Positions 1 through 13,237 of a stretch of DNA of 64,000 nt are shown piece by piece. The notes under the pieces are model-generated. The model had not been told where the DNA came from. It worked only from the letters and a program-made list of their open reading frames with translations, and ran no database searches. The stretch's first letter is position 1; every line of letters begins with the position of its first letter. The stretch is from positions 310,001-374,000 of the forward strand of contig LATX02000189.1 of the NCBI GenBank assembly GCA_001466705.2, in the 5' to 3' direction. The position numbers and the translations under genes are program-made. This DNA comes from Moniliophthora roreri (lineage: Eukaryota; Basidiomycota; Agaricomycetes; Agaricales; Marasmiaceae).

Positions 1-155
1 GGAAGCTCACTCAATATGTACCGTTACTGAAGCGAAACCGACTAGACACTGTCGAAGCCATCAACAAGCGCTGGAAGTTAGGAAAGGGCTTTAGACGAGA
101 TGAACGAAAACGGACAGCTGGTGATAAAAAGGAAGAGGACGATGGTGATGAGTAG
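1..155 (+). CDS. 3' end of an unidentified gene (partial)
   Basis: From base 3 a frame is open to a TAG at 153-155. It encodes about 50 residues that are strongly basic in the middle (KRWKLGKGFRRDERKR) and end in an acidic tail (KKEEDDGDE). Charged tails of this kind are common in nucleolar or RNA-binding proteins, but I do not recognise the family and give no function. The gene begins outside the window. It is transcribed towards the IMPACT-like gene, so the two 3' ends converge with about 45 bp between the stop codons. Confidence 0.5.
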   Translation, partial: KLTQYVPLLKRNRLDTVEAINKRWKLGKGFRRDERKRTAGDKKEEDDGDE

Positions 156-199
156 TATGTTCTATAGAGCATATCCTATGCTATGATTGATAGGTAGTA

Positions 200-1503
200 T
201 TAACGCTTCCTTCCCCGAGCATTACTTCTCGCCTTTGTATCTCCAGTATCCAAGAATCCACCCAATTCCAACGCGTTCCGGGCTGCTTGATTGATATGTT
301 TAAATCTATCTGGACCTAGATGTATCCCGCCAAAGTAGCGAGTAACAACTACTAGAACGTTGTTTATTTCCTGGATGATCAACATTCAGTGAGCAGTACT
401 CTTAATGATGCTGTGGATTTACGAGTATTTGGAGCAAGTGGGCAAGACGACCTCCCGCAGCAGTCTCCCCATCATCGTCGTTGTCTGTCAAAGATTGAGT
501 AAACAGCAATACGGGATTCAGAGACCGATTCACCTTGGTGCAGGACATTACCGACTTGGCATCTCCAGGCATTTATTATGGGATGTGCTGCGCGTGCAAT
601 TCGCCTATCCGCGGAGAAATGGGACAATATTAAAGGAACCTTTGGGGAATGATAAGAATCTCGTTTCGGGGATAATAACACACGTTTAACACCTGGGAGG
701 GATCAGAAATTGCGCAAGCTCTCCCCACAAAACTGCTCTTTCGGTCTACAATGGGCTCCGCCTCAAAAATTTCAATGCCCTCGGGTAGGTGTGCAGGAGG
801 TTCGAAATTTTGATAATCATTCTCGGACGGAAGTGGATGGTGATTTGAATGTGCGACCTCCTTTTCATCTTCCCGCAAGAGTTCGCCGGCCTTCTCTGCG
901 CTTAGTCGTTCCTCGTACCATTTGATGCAGTGCTCCAAGACGTTCTGAATACCATCAAAGACACAGACAACATCTGGAGTCCATTCCACGCCACTGGAAG
1001 AAATGAAGGACCGTAATATGGCACCAAAAAGGTTTGAATCGACACCAAAGGCACCTATGTACCGAGAGAGCAACTGAAGCTGCGGGGCTGACCCTGATGG
1101 GTAGGAGGGTGGAAGAGACGCCAGAATTTTAATTTTTACGTCTTCGTATGGAGATGGAAAGCTGTTGAATGAAAAGTGAACTGCGCATTCTTTATCGATA
1201 GGACGTACAGCCTTTGTGCTGCGTCTTTCTCACCCTACTTCGACTTCATAACGAATCTTGTCGCCGTGTTGCGGTGTAGGTCGCCATATTCTTATTGCTT
1301 CGTCTCCATAGATAGATTTCAGGACTTTTGAGAAATCAAAGTCACATTACTGGTTCTGCGAGAGCGAATAACATACCTTCGATTTCTGAGCCTAGAGCCT
1401 CCCTTTCGGGACGAGACAGTAAATCCGCAACAAATTTATCAGCTTCTTCAGTCGAGTAGAGCTCGTCGCCTGAGGATGGTGGAGGGGAGAAAGATGGGGA
1501 CAT
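200..1503 (-). CDS. YIH1: IMPACT / Yih1 family protein (RWD domain + UPF0029 domain)
   Basis: Six exons join in frame (1503-1377, 1324-1234, 1161-693, 639-534, 484-423, 370-200) to give about 341 residues. The N-terminal part is an RWD domain (SEIEVLKSIYGDEAIRIW, then LPPSYPSGSAPQLQLLSRY). The C-terminal part is the IMPACT/UPF0029 domain, with DRRIARAAHP, DNDDDGETAAGGRL and VTRYFGGIHLGPDRF. In yeast and mammals this family binds Gcn1 through the RWD domain and limits Gcn2 activation, damping the amino-acid starvation response. The ATG at 1503 is chosen because the RWD domain follows soon after; an in-frame ATG at 1563 would add 20 residues. It is divergent from the Zn2Cys6 gene with 109 bp between start codons. 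Family assignment is firm; the Gcn2 role is inferred from homologues. Confidence 0.9.
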
Positions 1504-1612
1504 CAAATTTTGGGCGCTTCGTCGCCGGACGACAAGTAGTCGGCAACGCGGACTCCGAAACAATCTTTGAAGATGTTAATCATTCAGCTCTTTCTTTCCT
1601 TCTCCACCCACC
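1504..1612. promoter_or_regulatory. Divergent promoter between YIH1-like and Zn2Cys6 genes
   Basis: Only 109 bp separate the two start codons. The stretch just before the Zn2Cys6 ATG is pyrimidine-rich and the start context is CCACCATGA. No TATA box is obvious. Both promoters and both 5' leaders must fit here or overlap the neighbouring gene. Confidence 0.5.
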
Positions 1613-3946
1613 ATGAAACGCGCCAGGGACCCCAGCACATCCACAAGTGCAAGGAGCACCACGAAAAGACCCAAGTCGATCCAGGCATGCCTATCCTGTC
1701 GAAAACACAAAACACGATGCGAAGTCCTTGATGTAGCCTCCAAGGCCATACGGTGTCACCGATGTAAAACGCTGGATATTCAATGTTCGTACGAGGAGAT
1801 GGACAGGGCCGTTCTCATAACAAACACCGTCAAAGCCCAGTGCCAGGCACATGGTCTCTCTATGACTTCAAACGACAAAGGAGTCAACAGGTTTGACGAA
1901 TGGGCCCTTGGCTTAGGCCAGACTGTTTCAGATTCAACTGGAACTGGCGCATCAGGCAGCGGAACTCATACGTCTCCTAGCAGTAGCGGCGCAAATGAAC
2001 CGTCGACTTCGGAGACGTCAGAATCATCCAGGCCAACACACACTTTGCGACCTGGTCCTCACATAATCTGGAATTACCTGTCGGAAGACCAGTTTGGTCC
2101 GCTGGATTGGTCGGCGCCCTTGGAAGCAATGCAAATTCTGACTAAAAACCCGAGCAAATCCTCCAGTTCCACTGAGTCCCTTCCTTCCAGCGCCGGTGAT
2201 TCTCTCGATGGAATACTATCACCAGTCCACAAGGCTAAGCTTCTTCAGATGTAGGAGCATTTACTCTGCCCGCTGTCTTGTCATTGACGCGTTTGAGGAT
2301 AGATTTCACGACAATTATAGCCCTTGGCTCAACTTCAACCTCATACGCAGCGCTCACAACCCACTCCTCGATTTGGTGTGCTGCACCGTTGCTTGTCGGC
2401 ACATTGAACGATACGAGAGAAGCTTCATAGAGAAAAGGCTGCACGCGTTGACACAGGACAGTAGCGCCAAGCTTATCTTTCAGTCTCGACGTGCCGAGTC
2501 ATTAGAAGCAACGCAGTGCCTCCTCATCCTTTCCCTGTGGGCACCTGTTTCTGGAGTGTCAGAGGAGCACAGAGACGGGAAACTCTTGATAGCTTCCGCA
2601 GTTAGCATGGCTATGAATCTACGCCTAAACGAAGCACCCCAAAAAGTTTTGGCTATGCGTAAAGCGCGACAGGAGGGAGAAGACATAGATGAGCAGAGCT
2701 TGGCTGATTGGTTGAACAAGAGCAGATTGGCAAGTTCCATATCCTAAAAATGGTCAACATTCTAATCTACAGTTCACAGTGGATTGCAATCTCGAGTGCT
2801 GAAAGACTGTGAGCAACAACACCGGAAGTTGGGTTCAATGGCTGAAACATCTCCAGGTTGTGCATAGGTAGCGGTCGGGAGGCATTGTCCAAGCGCGACC
2901 CCGATTACCTGTCACTCTTCCCGATTCGCGAAGAAATACCAACGGATGAAATACGCGGGAGAGACGTTCGGTTGAGGATGCTTGCCGACCTATACGATGT
3001 CACCGAAAAAGCGTTCTCGATCAAATTTACTTCACACACCGAAAACGATGTGAATACCTGGTACCATGAAACAGAGCATGCGCGAAGTGAGTTTTCACGT
3101 ATCGGAAGGCTTATTCTACCACTTGGAGGTGAGTTGGCTCATCTTCATATACTCTTAAACCGACCTGACCGAATGTAGTGGTGGCACAAACGGACAAGTT
3201 CTATTTTCGAATCGTCAACACCATTGCCAAGTCCTGTCGGCTTTTGGTGCGTTTAAATGCCTCATGAGCCACCGATCCAAATGACCGAGTTCAACCAGGT
3301 ACTATACCATGCCACTGTCATTGTGCGCATATATTTTCACACGAATCCCAACATTCAGGACGCAATCTACTGGTTCCGCGCAGTCCGGCCTTATAATAAC
3401 AACGTTCTGCTAACCTGGGGAAAGGAAAGTCTGCATTTGGCTGAAGCGGTTCTCGTGGATCTCCTCGAGCTGGATATTCATCAGCTTGGGACCGCTCCGG
3501 ATCATTTCTTTCTCATGATCTCTTTCGCAGCCAGCTTCCTCGTTGGGGTCAAATTTATGATGTATCAAGGGATTGGCCATATGCTCCCTGGATCCTCCGA
3601 TACTCTACTCACGATGTGCATTGCCCATCTCCATCGTGCAGCATACACCTCTGATCATTCGGCAAGCTTGTGTGCCAATGTCATCAGTGAGCTTGTCGAT
3701 CTATGGAAAGATAAAGAGGCTGTTACGAAGCAGCAAAAGGTCTTGCCCGTGCCGGCTACATATGACCGTTTACCTGGACCTAAACCGGGTTCGTTCAAGG
3801 CGTATCTTGACTCGACGCCGAATACGACGGCCCCGTTACCTGTGGATCCTACTATATCGCCTAGTATGGACTGGAGCTGGCTAAATGATCCTTTCTGGAA
3901 CGATGTTCTTAACCCCAATGCTTCTTACATGCATCGACCCCATTAG
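1613..3946 (+). CDS. Zn(II)2Cys6 fungal transcription factor
   Basis: Six exons (1613-2250, 2303-2729, 2780-2808, 2857-3128, 3179-3246, 3299-3946) join in frame to 693 residues. Near residues 26-60 lies the binuclear zinc cluster: CLSCRKHKTRC, a longer-than-usual linker, then CHRCKTLDIQC. This is the DNA-binding domain of the Gal4 class. A Ser/Thr-rich low-complexity stretch follows. The middle (FHDNYSPWLNFNLIRS, LLDLVCCTVACRHIERY and onward) resembles the fungal transcription-factor homology region. The C-terminus ends with a Trp/Pro-rich segment (SMDWSWLNDPFWNDVL) that could be an activation motif. The second intron appears to use a GC donor (position 2730). The target pathway cannot be told from the sequence. 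Confidence 0.85.
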
Positions 3947-4180
3947 TTTTTTTATTATTCTAGTTTCTGCATGCTTTGATACGGATAATACTACGTTATG
4001 TAGACCTGTAATTGTATGGTTTCGCTAGCTGTATGTATAATGAGCTGGATGGCTCGCGCTTCCTGCGTTACAAGGCGCCAATATTGGCGCCCATGACTTG
4101 GCCATGAACCACCACGACGGTTAGCCTACTTCTGCATTCCGCTCCCACAACGACAAGTCGAAATCGATAATACTGTGGAT

Positions 4181-5582
4181 ATGCCATCTCCAGCACTTCC
4201 CAACGTGAGGGTTGTAGTTCGCCTTTCAGAGAATCGACCGGAGACGCCACTTCCGGATCCCCCAAAGGTATGCGACATTCTGGTAGCATCTTGACTATTC
4301 GATAACAGGTTTCTCAGATAGAATGGAATCAGGAGAAAGCTGACATTTTGTGGAAAGTTATTGAACGCTCGAGGACAAAGGACAGTGGGGGAACTGATTG
4401 TGAGTGCCTTTGACTCAACATCTTCTATGTATTGATATAAACGACTCGCAGGGAAAGGCCTAGCTGCTCATCTAGAAGTTCCTCTTCCCTATTTGCTCTA
4501 CAGAGCACATGCCAGATTTCAAGAGGACCTTCGCGGGCTTCAGGACATTTCTGTCTCAAGTCCGTCATCGACACAGCCTCCAACTAGTGCACTGGAAGAA
4601 TTCCCTCTCCATAACGACCAACTGAGCAACATACATGGAAAGAACAGGCTTTCGGGAAGCATAAGACTGTCCTCATCTTCTGCACGAACCAGTACGCCTC
4701 TCGGGATACGGGCGAGACTCAACTCACTCGGTCACAACTCGCATTCACACAACACCCCTCGTCCAAAGAAAGCAACATCTTCTTCCACTCTTACGCTTCA
4801 GCAGCCTCAACGACCTGCATCGCATTTTCGGCCGAGAACTCCGACATCGTCCGAAGGAGAGACTGATTCGGATGATGAAGAGATGTTGAAGGAAGAGGAA
4901 GCAGAGAGGCACGCGGAAGAGCAGGAGGCGTTGGAGAAGAAGTTGAAGGATTTGCAGAGAATGATGACGAATGAGGCGTTAGGTCTGGTTAGCTCGAATC
5001 GTAACAAACGAAAATCTGTAGACCGAGGACGGATGTTTTCGCCCAAGTCTAGTTATCGGCAAGACGGATTGTCCAGCGCCAGTGCCAGTCATAGTGTCTC
5101 GAGTGCCAGTTCTCCACAAGGCTCAATACCAGAGATTCCAAGTCCACCGCCAGATTCCCAGCCTCATTCACCGATAGGAAGACACATGTCGCCAGGCAAA
5201 TCATCCAGCCCACCTGCGCTCTCGCCTAGAAGTGCTCTAAGTCAATCTCATCGACGGTACGGTCACCTAATGGGACGAAGTTCCAGTGAGCAAGACAGTG
5301 TGAATGGATCTGAAGCTTCAAGCTTCAGCGATATCAGCGGTGTGTATCATCTTGACTCATCCTCATAGTATATTGATTAAACGTTATCTCTGCAGACGCC
5401 AGTCTTTCAGGCTCCGCACTCGAGAGTGCACTGTTATCGAACATTCGCGGTGGTGGCTCCAGATTGTGAGTCACCAAAGCAGACTTTGGCCGTCATCGAT
5501 GCACTCATATCGGTCCTTTTTGCTTAGCTCTGCCTTTACACGGAGTAGATTTGCAGGTGGTCGAAGTGGTATACCCCTCTGA
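4181..5582 (+). CDS. ATG29: Autophagy protein Atg29 homologue
   Basis: Five exons (4181-4267, 4309-4399, 4452-5339, 5396-5465, 5528-5582) give 396 residues. The first 80 residues match the ATG29 N-terminal domain: VRLSENRPETPLPDPP, EWNQEKADILWKVIERS, DWKGLAAHLEVPLPYLLYRA. Atg29 works with Atg17 and Atg31 in the scaffold that starts autophagosome formation. The rest is a long Ser/Pro-rich disordered region with one acidic heptad-like coil around EEMLKEEEAERHAEEQEAL. The protein ends in a short conserved-looking tail (FTRSRFAGGRSGIPL). The long disordered tail is an expected feature of filamentous-fungal Atg29. The start is the first ATG in frame with the domain. Confidence 0.85.
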
Positions 5583-6071
5583 GCGGTTGTTTTCAACTAG
5601 TCTGTAACCTTATGTGGAATCATTGCTGTCAATCTAGTAGAAAGTTGTAATCCTATTACACCCGGCCTCAATCTCCTGATCCCAGAGGTTCAAATTTAAG
5701 CACAACTATGTTATGTAGTTTAAAGTAAAATACATGTTTCGGGTGATATGCCAGGATGATACAACGTAAATGTGTATTTGATACTTATGTGACAGATAGT
5801 GCGGAAGGAATGAGGAATGGCAAGAAGTTCCAAAGAAGGCGCTGAAAATTACAAGCTACCGTACCCCATCGCATGGTCAATCGGGAGTAGGCTCGCAAAA
5901 AGGTATGGCTGAGTCTTTCCTGTAAGCTAGATTAAAGTGCGCACCAATAGTTTCTGAAAAAGGGTACTGTAAACCGATCGATTCGCAGGGGATTCGGAGT
6001 CTCGCGGAGGTTTTCAGCCAAGATTAGAGAGAGCCACAAGACCAGTGGTCCAAGACTCTTCACTCTAGTTC
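5583..6071. other. Convergent 3' region between ATG29 and PAP1
   Basis: About 490 bp between two stop codons of convergent genes. It presumably holds the two 3' UTRs. I see no conserved reading frame, RNA gene or repeat in it. Confidence 0.5.
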
Positions 6072-8761
<2,690 letters not shown>

Positions 8762-9948
8762 AGTTTTCGACCACAGTTGCTCAAGGTTCCTGACTTCCTG
8801 AAGGGAAATAGTACGCGGCGCGATGCGTTGTGGTGACGGATGAGGAAAAAGGGCAGTGACAAAAGCGAAATGTGCGCCAAAAGAGTGGCCCGAGTAATCA
8901 TGTGACACTTAATGGGAACTGCCGGGAGACGGGCCAAACAAGCCTCGACCATGTACCTACGATCAGACGACCGCAACGGTACTAAGAATTCACTCTGCCT
9001 ACTCCATTTGCTGGGGACTCCTTTGTTGATAATAGATGCTTATGAGTGCTGGGACTTGTACTCCTGTTGCATCTTCTCGGGGCTTTGATTGCGGCACCTC
9101 AGTGGTGTATGCCTCTGACTCTGCATATTTGGCTTCGAGCTTGGGATCCAACCTGCTAGAGGAGGGCCCTCCTGCCGCGCAGGGTGGCGTAGTATCTCAT
9201 ATTGACCCCGAGGAGACGGGGGTTCCTGACGAAACATATAAGCCCTCATGGGATCTGTCCCTCCTTCACGCTCACCGTGTCTGTATGCTAACTGGTTGCT
9301 CTTCCCTTACCTACTGTCACTATGTCTCGCTGGTTTTTTGCGGATTTTTCTTGCCACCTCTCAATTCTTTTGTTGAGTCTGCAATATATCGCTTGTGACG
9401 AAATCACTACTGAACTATTACAGGTTTGGGGCCAAGCACTCGGAGCAAATGCAAAGAATCGCGATTGAGGACAAAGGACAAGCCAGTGCTGTGACTTTCA
9501 GGCAAAGTACAAATTAATGTTGAACGTTGAACTTGTGTCAGCTTCGCCATCATCAATTCCCCTTCCTGGATCTTCCTTTGAACTCCTGTCGATTCAACCC
9601 CAATAAGTATTTGCTGAGACACGAAGGGTGATTGATTCCTTTGAACGGAAATACCAAGAATCTTCGACATGTGGGGACAATCAATGAAGAAATTGACACC
9701 TTTCTTATATACTGAACGAAGACATCACAAGTGATGATGGTGCGTGTTGGTGTCTTCTAATATATAGCCACATGCAGATGGTGTTATAAGTTGCTCTAGC
9801 TAGATATGATCATAGTATGCGATGGGATAGTCCATGCAGTAGTATACAGTGTTGAATCCTTGGCGCGAATCGTAGATGCAGAATAGTGGTGTAGAGTGTC
9901 TATAGTGTGCGCCACAATGCACTATGCCATGCGAACGCAAAGCTCCTT
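8762..9948. other. Intergenic region, PAP1 5' side / beta-helix gene 3' side
   Basis: About 1.2 kb. A 120-codon open frame on the plus strand (9036-9398) shows no recognisable domain and no intron-linked neighbours, so I do not call it. A TATA-like ATATA lies around 9700. The 3' UTR of the beta-helix gene and the PAP1 promoter are the expected content. Confidence 0.4.
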
Positions 9949-11623
9949 CTAGAATCCCTCCTTCATGACCGGCGAATTCAGCGGAGAGCTCGCCAAGACT
10001 TCGAAGTATTGTCGTTCTTCTACGCGTTTCCGAAGCCACTTGCGAATGGCCCAGAATGCGACAGCGACGAGGAGAAACAGGCCAAAAACACCTGCCACGA
10101 TGCCCATACAGGTACAGGGATTAGTTCTGACCATTTGCAAGAGCGAATCCGGACGGAAGGTAGGCGCTTCAGCCGACAAGATAGGCCAATAGTTCCCTCG
10201 TTTAGGTGGGACGACACAGATAAGTAGGTCACCATCAGAAACAGGTTCAAACTCGGGCTGAACAGTAGTGTGGGAAGTGATATCATAGTCAATGACAAAA
10301 GGTCCCGGGGAAGGAATGGTGTCGACATGGGGGCAGTCGGGGCCACGCTCGGAGAAAAACGACGTATTTCCAAAAAGCACGTTATCTTGAATGGTGAAGT
10401 TGAAGGCAGACGTGACGGCGATACCATAGCCAAAACCACCTGACAGTCGGTTCCCCTCGACGATACCCGACGAGCTAACATTACTTCCATACTTGTCTCC
10501 AAACCATACCCGAGGGCCAATAGCGATTCCAACCCTGGAGCTACTTCAGGACTGGAATCGGACAGAACATTGCTGATAACCTACTTGATGAAGACGTGAT
10601 CCGAGTTCTCACCTCTCGCCTTGTCAGAAGACCGCTGCTCGCCATTGGCATACGCGCCTAAGATGGTGTTGTTTCGAACAACAGTCCCTGTGTAGTCACC
10701 GTGGTATGGAGAGTAGTCAACCAAATTAATGCCTCCGAGTTGCGTGTACTGCAGTTGATCGGTGAGCCTGAGAGAGTATAGATGACAATAATGACACCGA
10801 CATTGCCTACTGATATGGTGTTGTTGTAGATTTGCGATCCAGGTGCACCAAAGACCACAATTCCACCGTCCGTGGCGCCTTTGATGGTGTTGTTGCGTAC
10901 AATGCTATTCGCGCAGCTCAGACTGATGCCATCTGCCCAGTTCGAACGCTGGTCGGTTCCACAAGGTCCTATTTCGTTGTTCTGAACAGTAGCATTGTTA
11001 CAGGTGAGTGGGCCCTCCGCGATGTGCAAGCAAGACCATCCTCGTGGGTCGTACGATTTGACGTATTCGATGAGCTGGTCCGAGTTGGGCCCACCCATCT
11101 CGATGTTGGCGCCGCCTTGAGCTACTGGAGCACCGAAACGATTCCCTTCGATCTATAAGCGGAAGAAGAATGTGCCTGAGCAATGATGTGGGCAGGCGAG
11201 TAAAGCAGCTCATACCTGAACGTTACGCAGCTTGATACCATCACATGTTTGGCAGTTACCTTCAACAGCTGCCGAATGGCCATTGCCATTCACAACGGGG
11301 CCAGAAACTACAATAGTCGCTCTTGCCGCGTCAGTGGGGTAGCCGATAGTACTGATCTCTTGGTATGGATGAGCGAAACGAATGGGTGCTTGGATGGGAT
11401 AACGCATGTTCTGGCAGAGCCTGAGGACATAACCATCTCCGGACGAATGAAGAAGATTGTTGAGGCGATCTGTCAGAGTGTTTTCGGGTTCGGCAGGTAT
11501 GCAACCATGGTCAACCTCAATATTTCTGTAGAAAGAAGTGAAACACGATTCCTGCCGATGACACGGGCTGACTCACCTCGCCTTTGCAGGGTAATCCAGT
11601 AGTACATGTTCGTGGCTCGGCAT
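9949..11623 (-). CDS. Right-handed beta-helix (pectin-lyase-like) protein with C-terminal membrane anchor
   Basis: Five exons (11623-11577, 11525-11216, 11152-10811, 10748-10585, 10534-9949) join in frame to 482 residues. The body is made of repeated short strands with asparagine ladders: NNATVQNNEIGPCG, NSIVRNNTIKGATDGGIV, GSQIYNNTIS, TVVRNNTILGAYANGEQ, NFTIQDNVLFGNTSF. This is the signature of parallel beta-helix folds. Many NxT/NxS sites point to an extracellular face. Near the C-terminus is one membrane segment (MGIVAGVFGLFLLVAVAFW) followed by basic residues and a short tail, so it looks like a type I membrane protein. The fold is shared with carbohydrate lyases and hydrolases, but I see no certain catalytic motif. 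The 5' end is uncertain: the predicted start lacks a signal peptide, so a further upstream exon is possible. The intron at 10579-10584 was fixed by reading frame. Confidence 0.7.
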
Positions 11624-12011
11624 GATAGTATCGTTAGGTTAGATGTCGAAAATAAATGAGAATGTGGAAATCAGACGTGGAGCTCAAAATCGCCAGAACT
11701 TGATGTGTCTTCGGCAATCTGCCACAGATAATTAGTAACTATGGCACGAAGGCCAGAAGAAAACGCGTTTACCGAGCAACGAGATCAAGAGTAGTCGTGG
11801 TTGAAGAAGAGGATTAATGAGCGTCTTGATTCCGACGCCGCCGTTTATACCTTTCCCAGGACGCACGGACCGCAACGCATTCTGCCAGATATCCCGTGTA
11901 AATAAAGGATCCAACCACTCGTATTAGGAACTACACATTCGGAATGTGGCGTATCACTGTGTATTAACATAACCATACACATACTTGCTATCGAGCTGAA
12001 GCAAAAAAAAA
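11624..12011. other. Upstream region of beta-helix gene / 3' region of IST3
   Basis: About 390 bp. It contains the TATA box listed separately. Any missing 5' exon or signal peptide of the beta-helix gene would be here; I could not find a convincing one. Confidence 0.4.
11844..11849 (-). promoter_or_regulatory. TATA box of the beta-helix gene
   Basis: TATAAA on the minus strand (GGTATAAACGG), about 220 bp before the chosen start codon. The distance leaves room for a leader or a missed first exon. Confidence 0.4.
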
Positions 12012-13140
12012 TCAGTCCCTTGATCTAAATCTTTCTACTCTGCGATCTTCTCTATTGCCACCTGAGTAACGTCCATACCTGTTGTCATCATCAGACGGTA
12101 ATCGCCCACGAGAGCGTTCGTTGGGTCGCCTTGGTGGCGACCTACTACGGGAACGATACTCTCTTCTAGTAGGAGGCGATCTACTACGGGAATAGTGCTT
12201 CCTTCTTGGAGGTGACCTGTTGGGTGACCTGCTGCGTGAGCGGTCGTCTCTTCGCGACGAACTTAGCCGCACACCATCTCTTCCTCCAAGAGACGCCAAA
12301 AGAGCTTCCACTCCCTTCACACCCTCGGATTTCTTTTTCTCCTTCTTCGCCTTCTTCTCCCGTTTCCTTTCTTTCCTGGCCCGCCGTTCCTCTGGTGTTT
12401 TGTCTTTGTGCTTCCCTTTTGACTTCGACTTCTTAGCGTTCTTCAGAGCCTTCTCCTCCCTGTATTTTTCAATGAGGTAGTCCCGCATAGGGTCTTCTGG
12501 GTCAATTTCTGGGCCCGAGGATGCTGATGAGTCGTCCAAGGCATCACCATCATCTGCTTGGGATTCAGCAAAATATTCAAGATGATTTCGATGATTGCAT
12601 ACCCATGATCATCTCGGGACGTGCATTGAAAGTCTCTTCCTCGGCCTCGACCCACTCTCCATCCTCCCCTTTAGTCCGTGGCTGTCGGTAGTTCTTGACA
12701 TGGTCGACCCGCAACGTCCTTTCCAGGACCTTGGCTCCGTTGAGGTTGTCGACAGCCAGAATGGTCGAACGCTGGTCTTCATACATCAGAAACGCGAAAC
12801 CTTTTGGCTTCCCTGTTTCCTTGTCGCGCGGCATGTTGATGTCCATGATTTCTCCATATCTACGTAAAGCTCATGGTCAATGAATTTAGGAATGGGTAGA
12901 AAGAGACACATAACTCACTGAGAAAAAATTGTTATAATGTCTCCTTCGGTCAGCTCAAAGTTGAGTCCTCCAACGAATATCCGGGCTGAATCCTTGTATT
13001 CGTCATGCCACGACGCAGTTCCTCCAAGTTTGAGCTCCGCCTCATTAATTCTGTTGATTTCTTTCACGACACTACAAGATATACCCAATATTAATGAGTT
13101 ATGAATGCGTAACGCAAAGGAGCAGGACAACTCACTTCAT
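12012..13140 (-). CDS. IST3: RES-complex RNA-binding protein IST3 / RBMX2 (RRM + RS tail)
   Basis: Four exons (13140-13136, 13071-12919, 12859-12603, 12556-12012) give 319 residues. The first exon is only five bases (ATGAA). The start [15 protein letters not shown] and the segment [20 protein letters not shown] are typical of Ist3/Snu17/RBMX2. The RRM has RNP2 (IFVGGL) and RNP1 (KGFAFLMYE). The family is part of the RES complex that helps the first step of pre-mRNA splicing and nuclear retention. After the RRM comes a Lys/Glu-rich charged stretch and an Arg-Ser tail ([23 protein letters not shown]), longer than in yeast and more like animal RBMX2. It shares a 97-bp promoter with eIF3d. Confidence 0.9.
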
Positions 13141-13237
13141 GGATGATGGTGTTCAAAGAACGTGGAAATTTTTCTCACGATTTTGGCTGCCGATAATTTT
13201 TTTCTCTGAACCTTCGCTGTGTACTCAGCTGTTCAAA
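13141..13237. promoter_or_regulatory. 97-bp divergent promoter between IST3 and eIF3d
   Basis: Start codons of the two genes are at 13140 (minus) and 13238 (plus). Nothing else lies between them. The segment contains T-rich runs and no clear TATA. The eIF3d start has the context AAAATGC. Confidence 0.55.

Noticed and set aside
9036..9398. 120-codon plus-strand open frame between PAP1 and the beta-helix gene
   Set aside because: No domain, no intron-linked extension, and composition like the surrounding intergenic DNA.
12206..12867. Open frames on the plus strand opposite IST3
   Set aside because: They mirror the Arg-Ser and Lys-rich codons of the real gene (reading as Ser/Phe/Leu-rich) and have no independent support.
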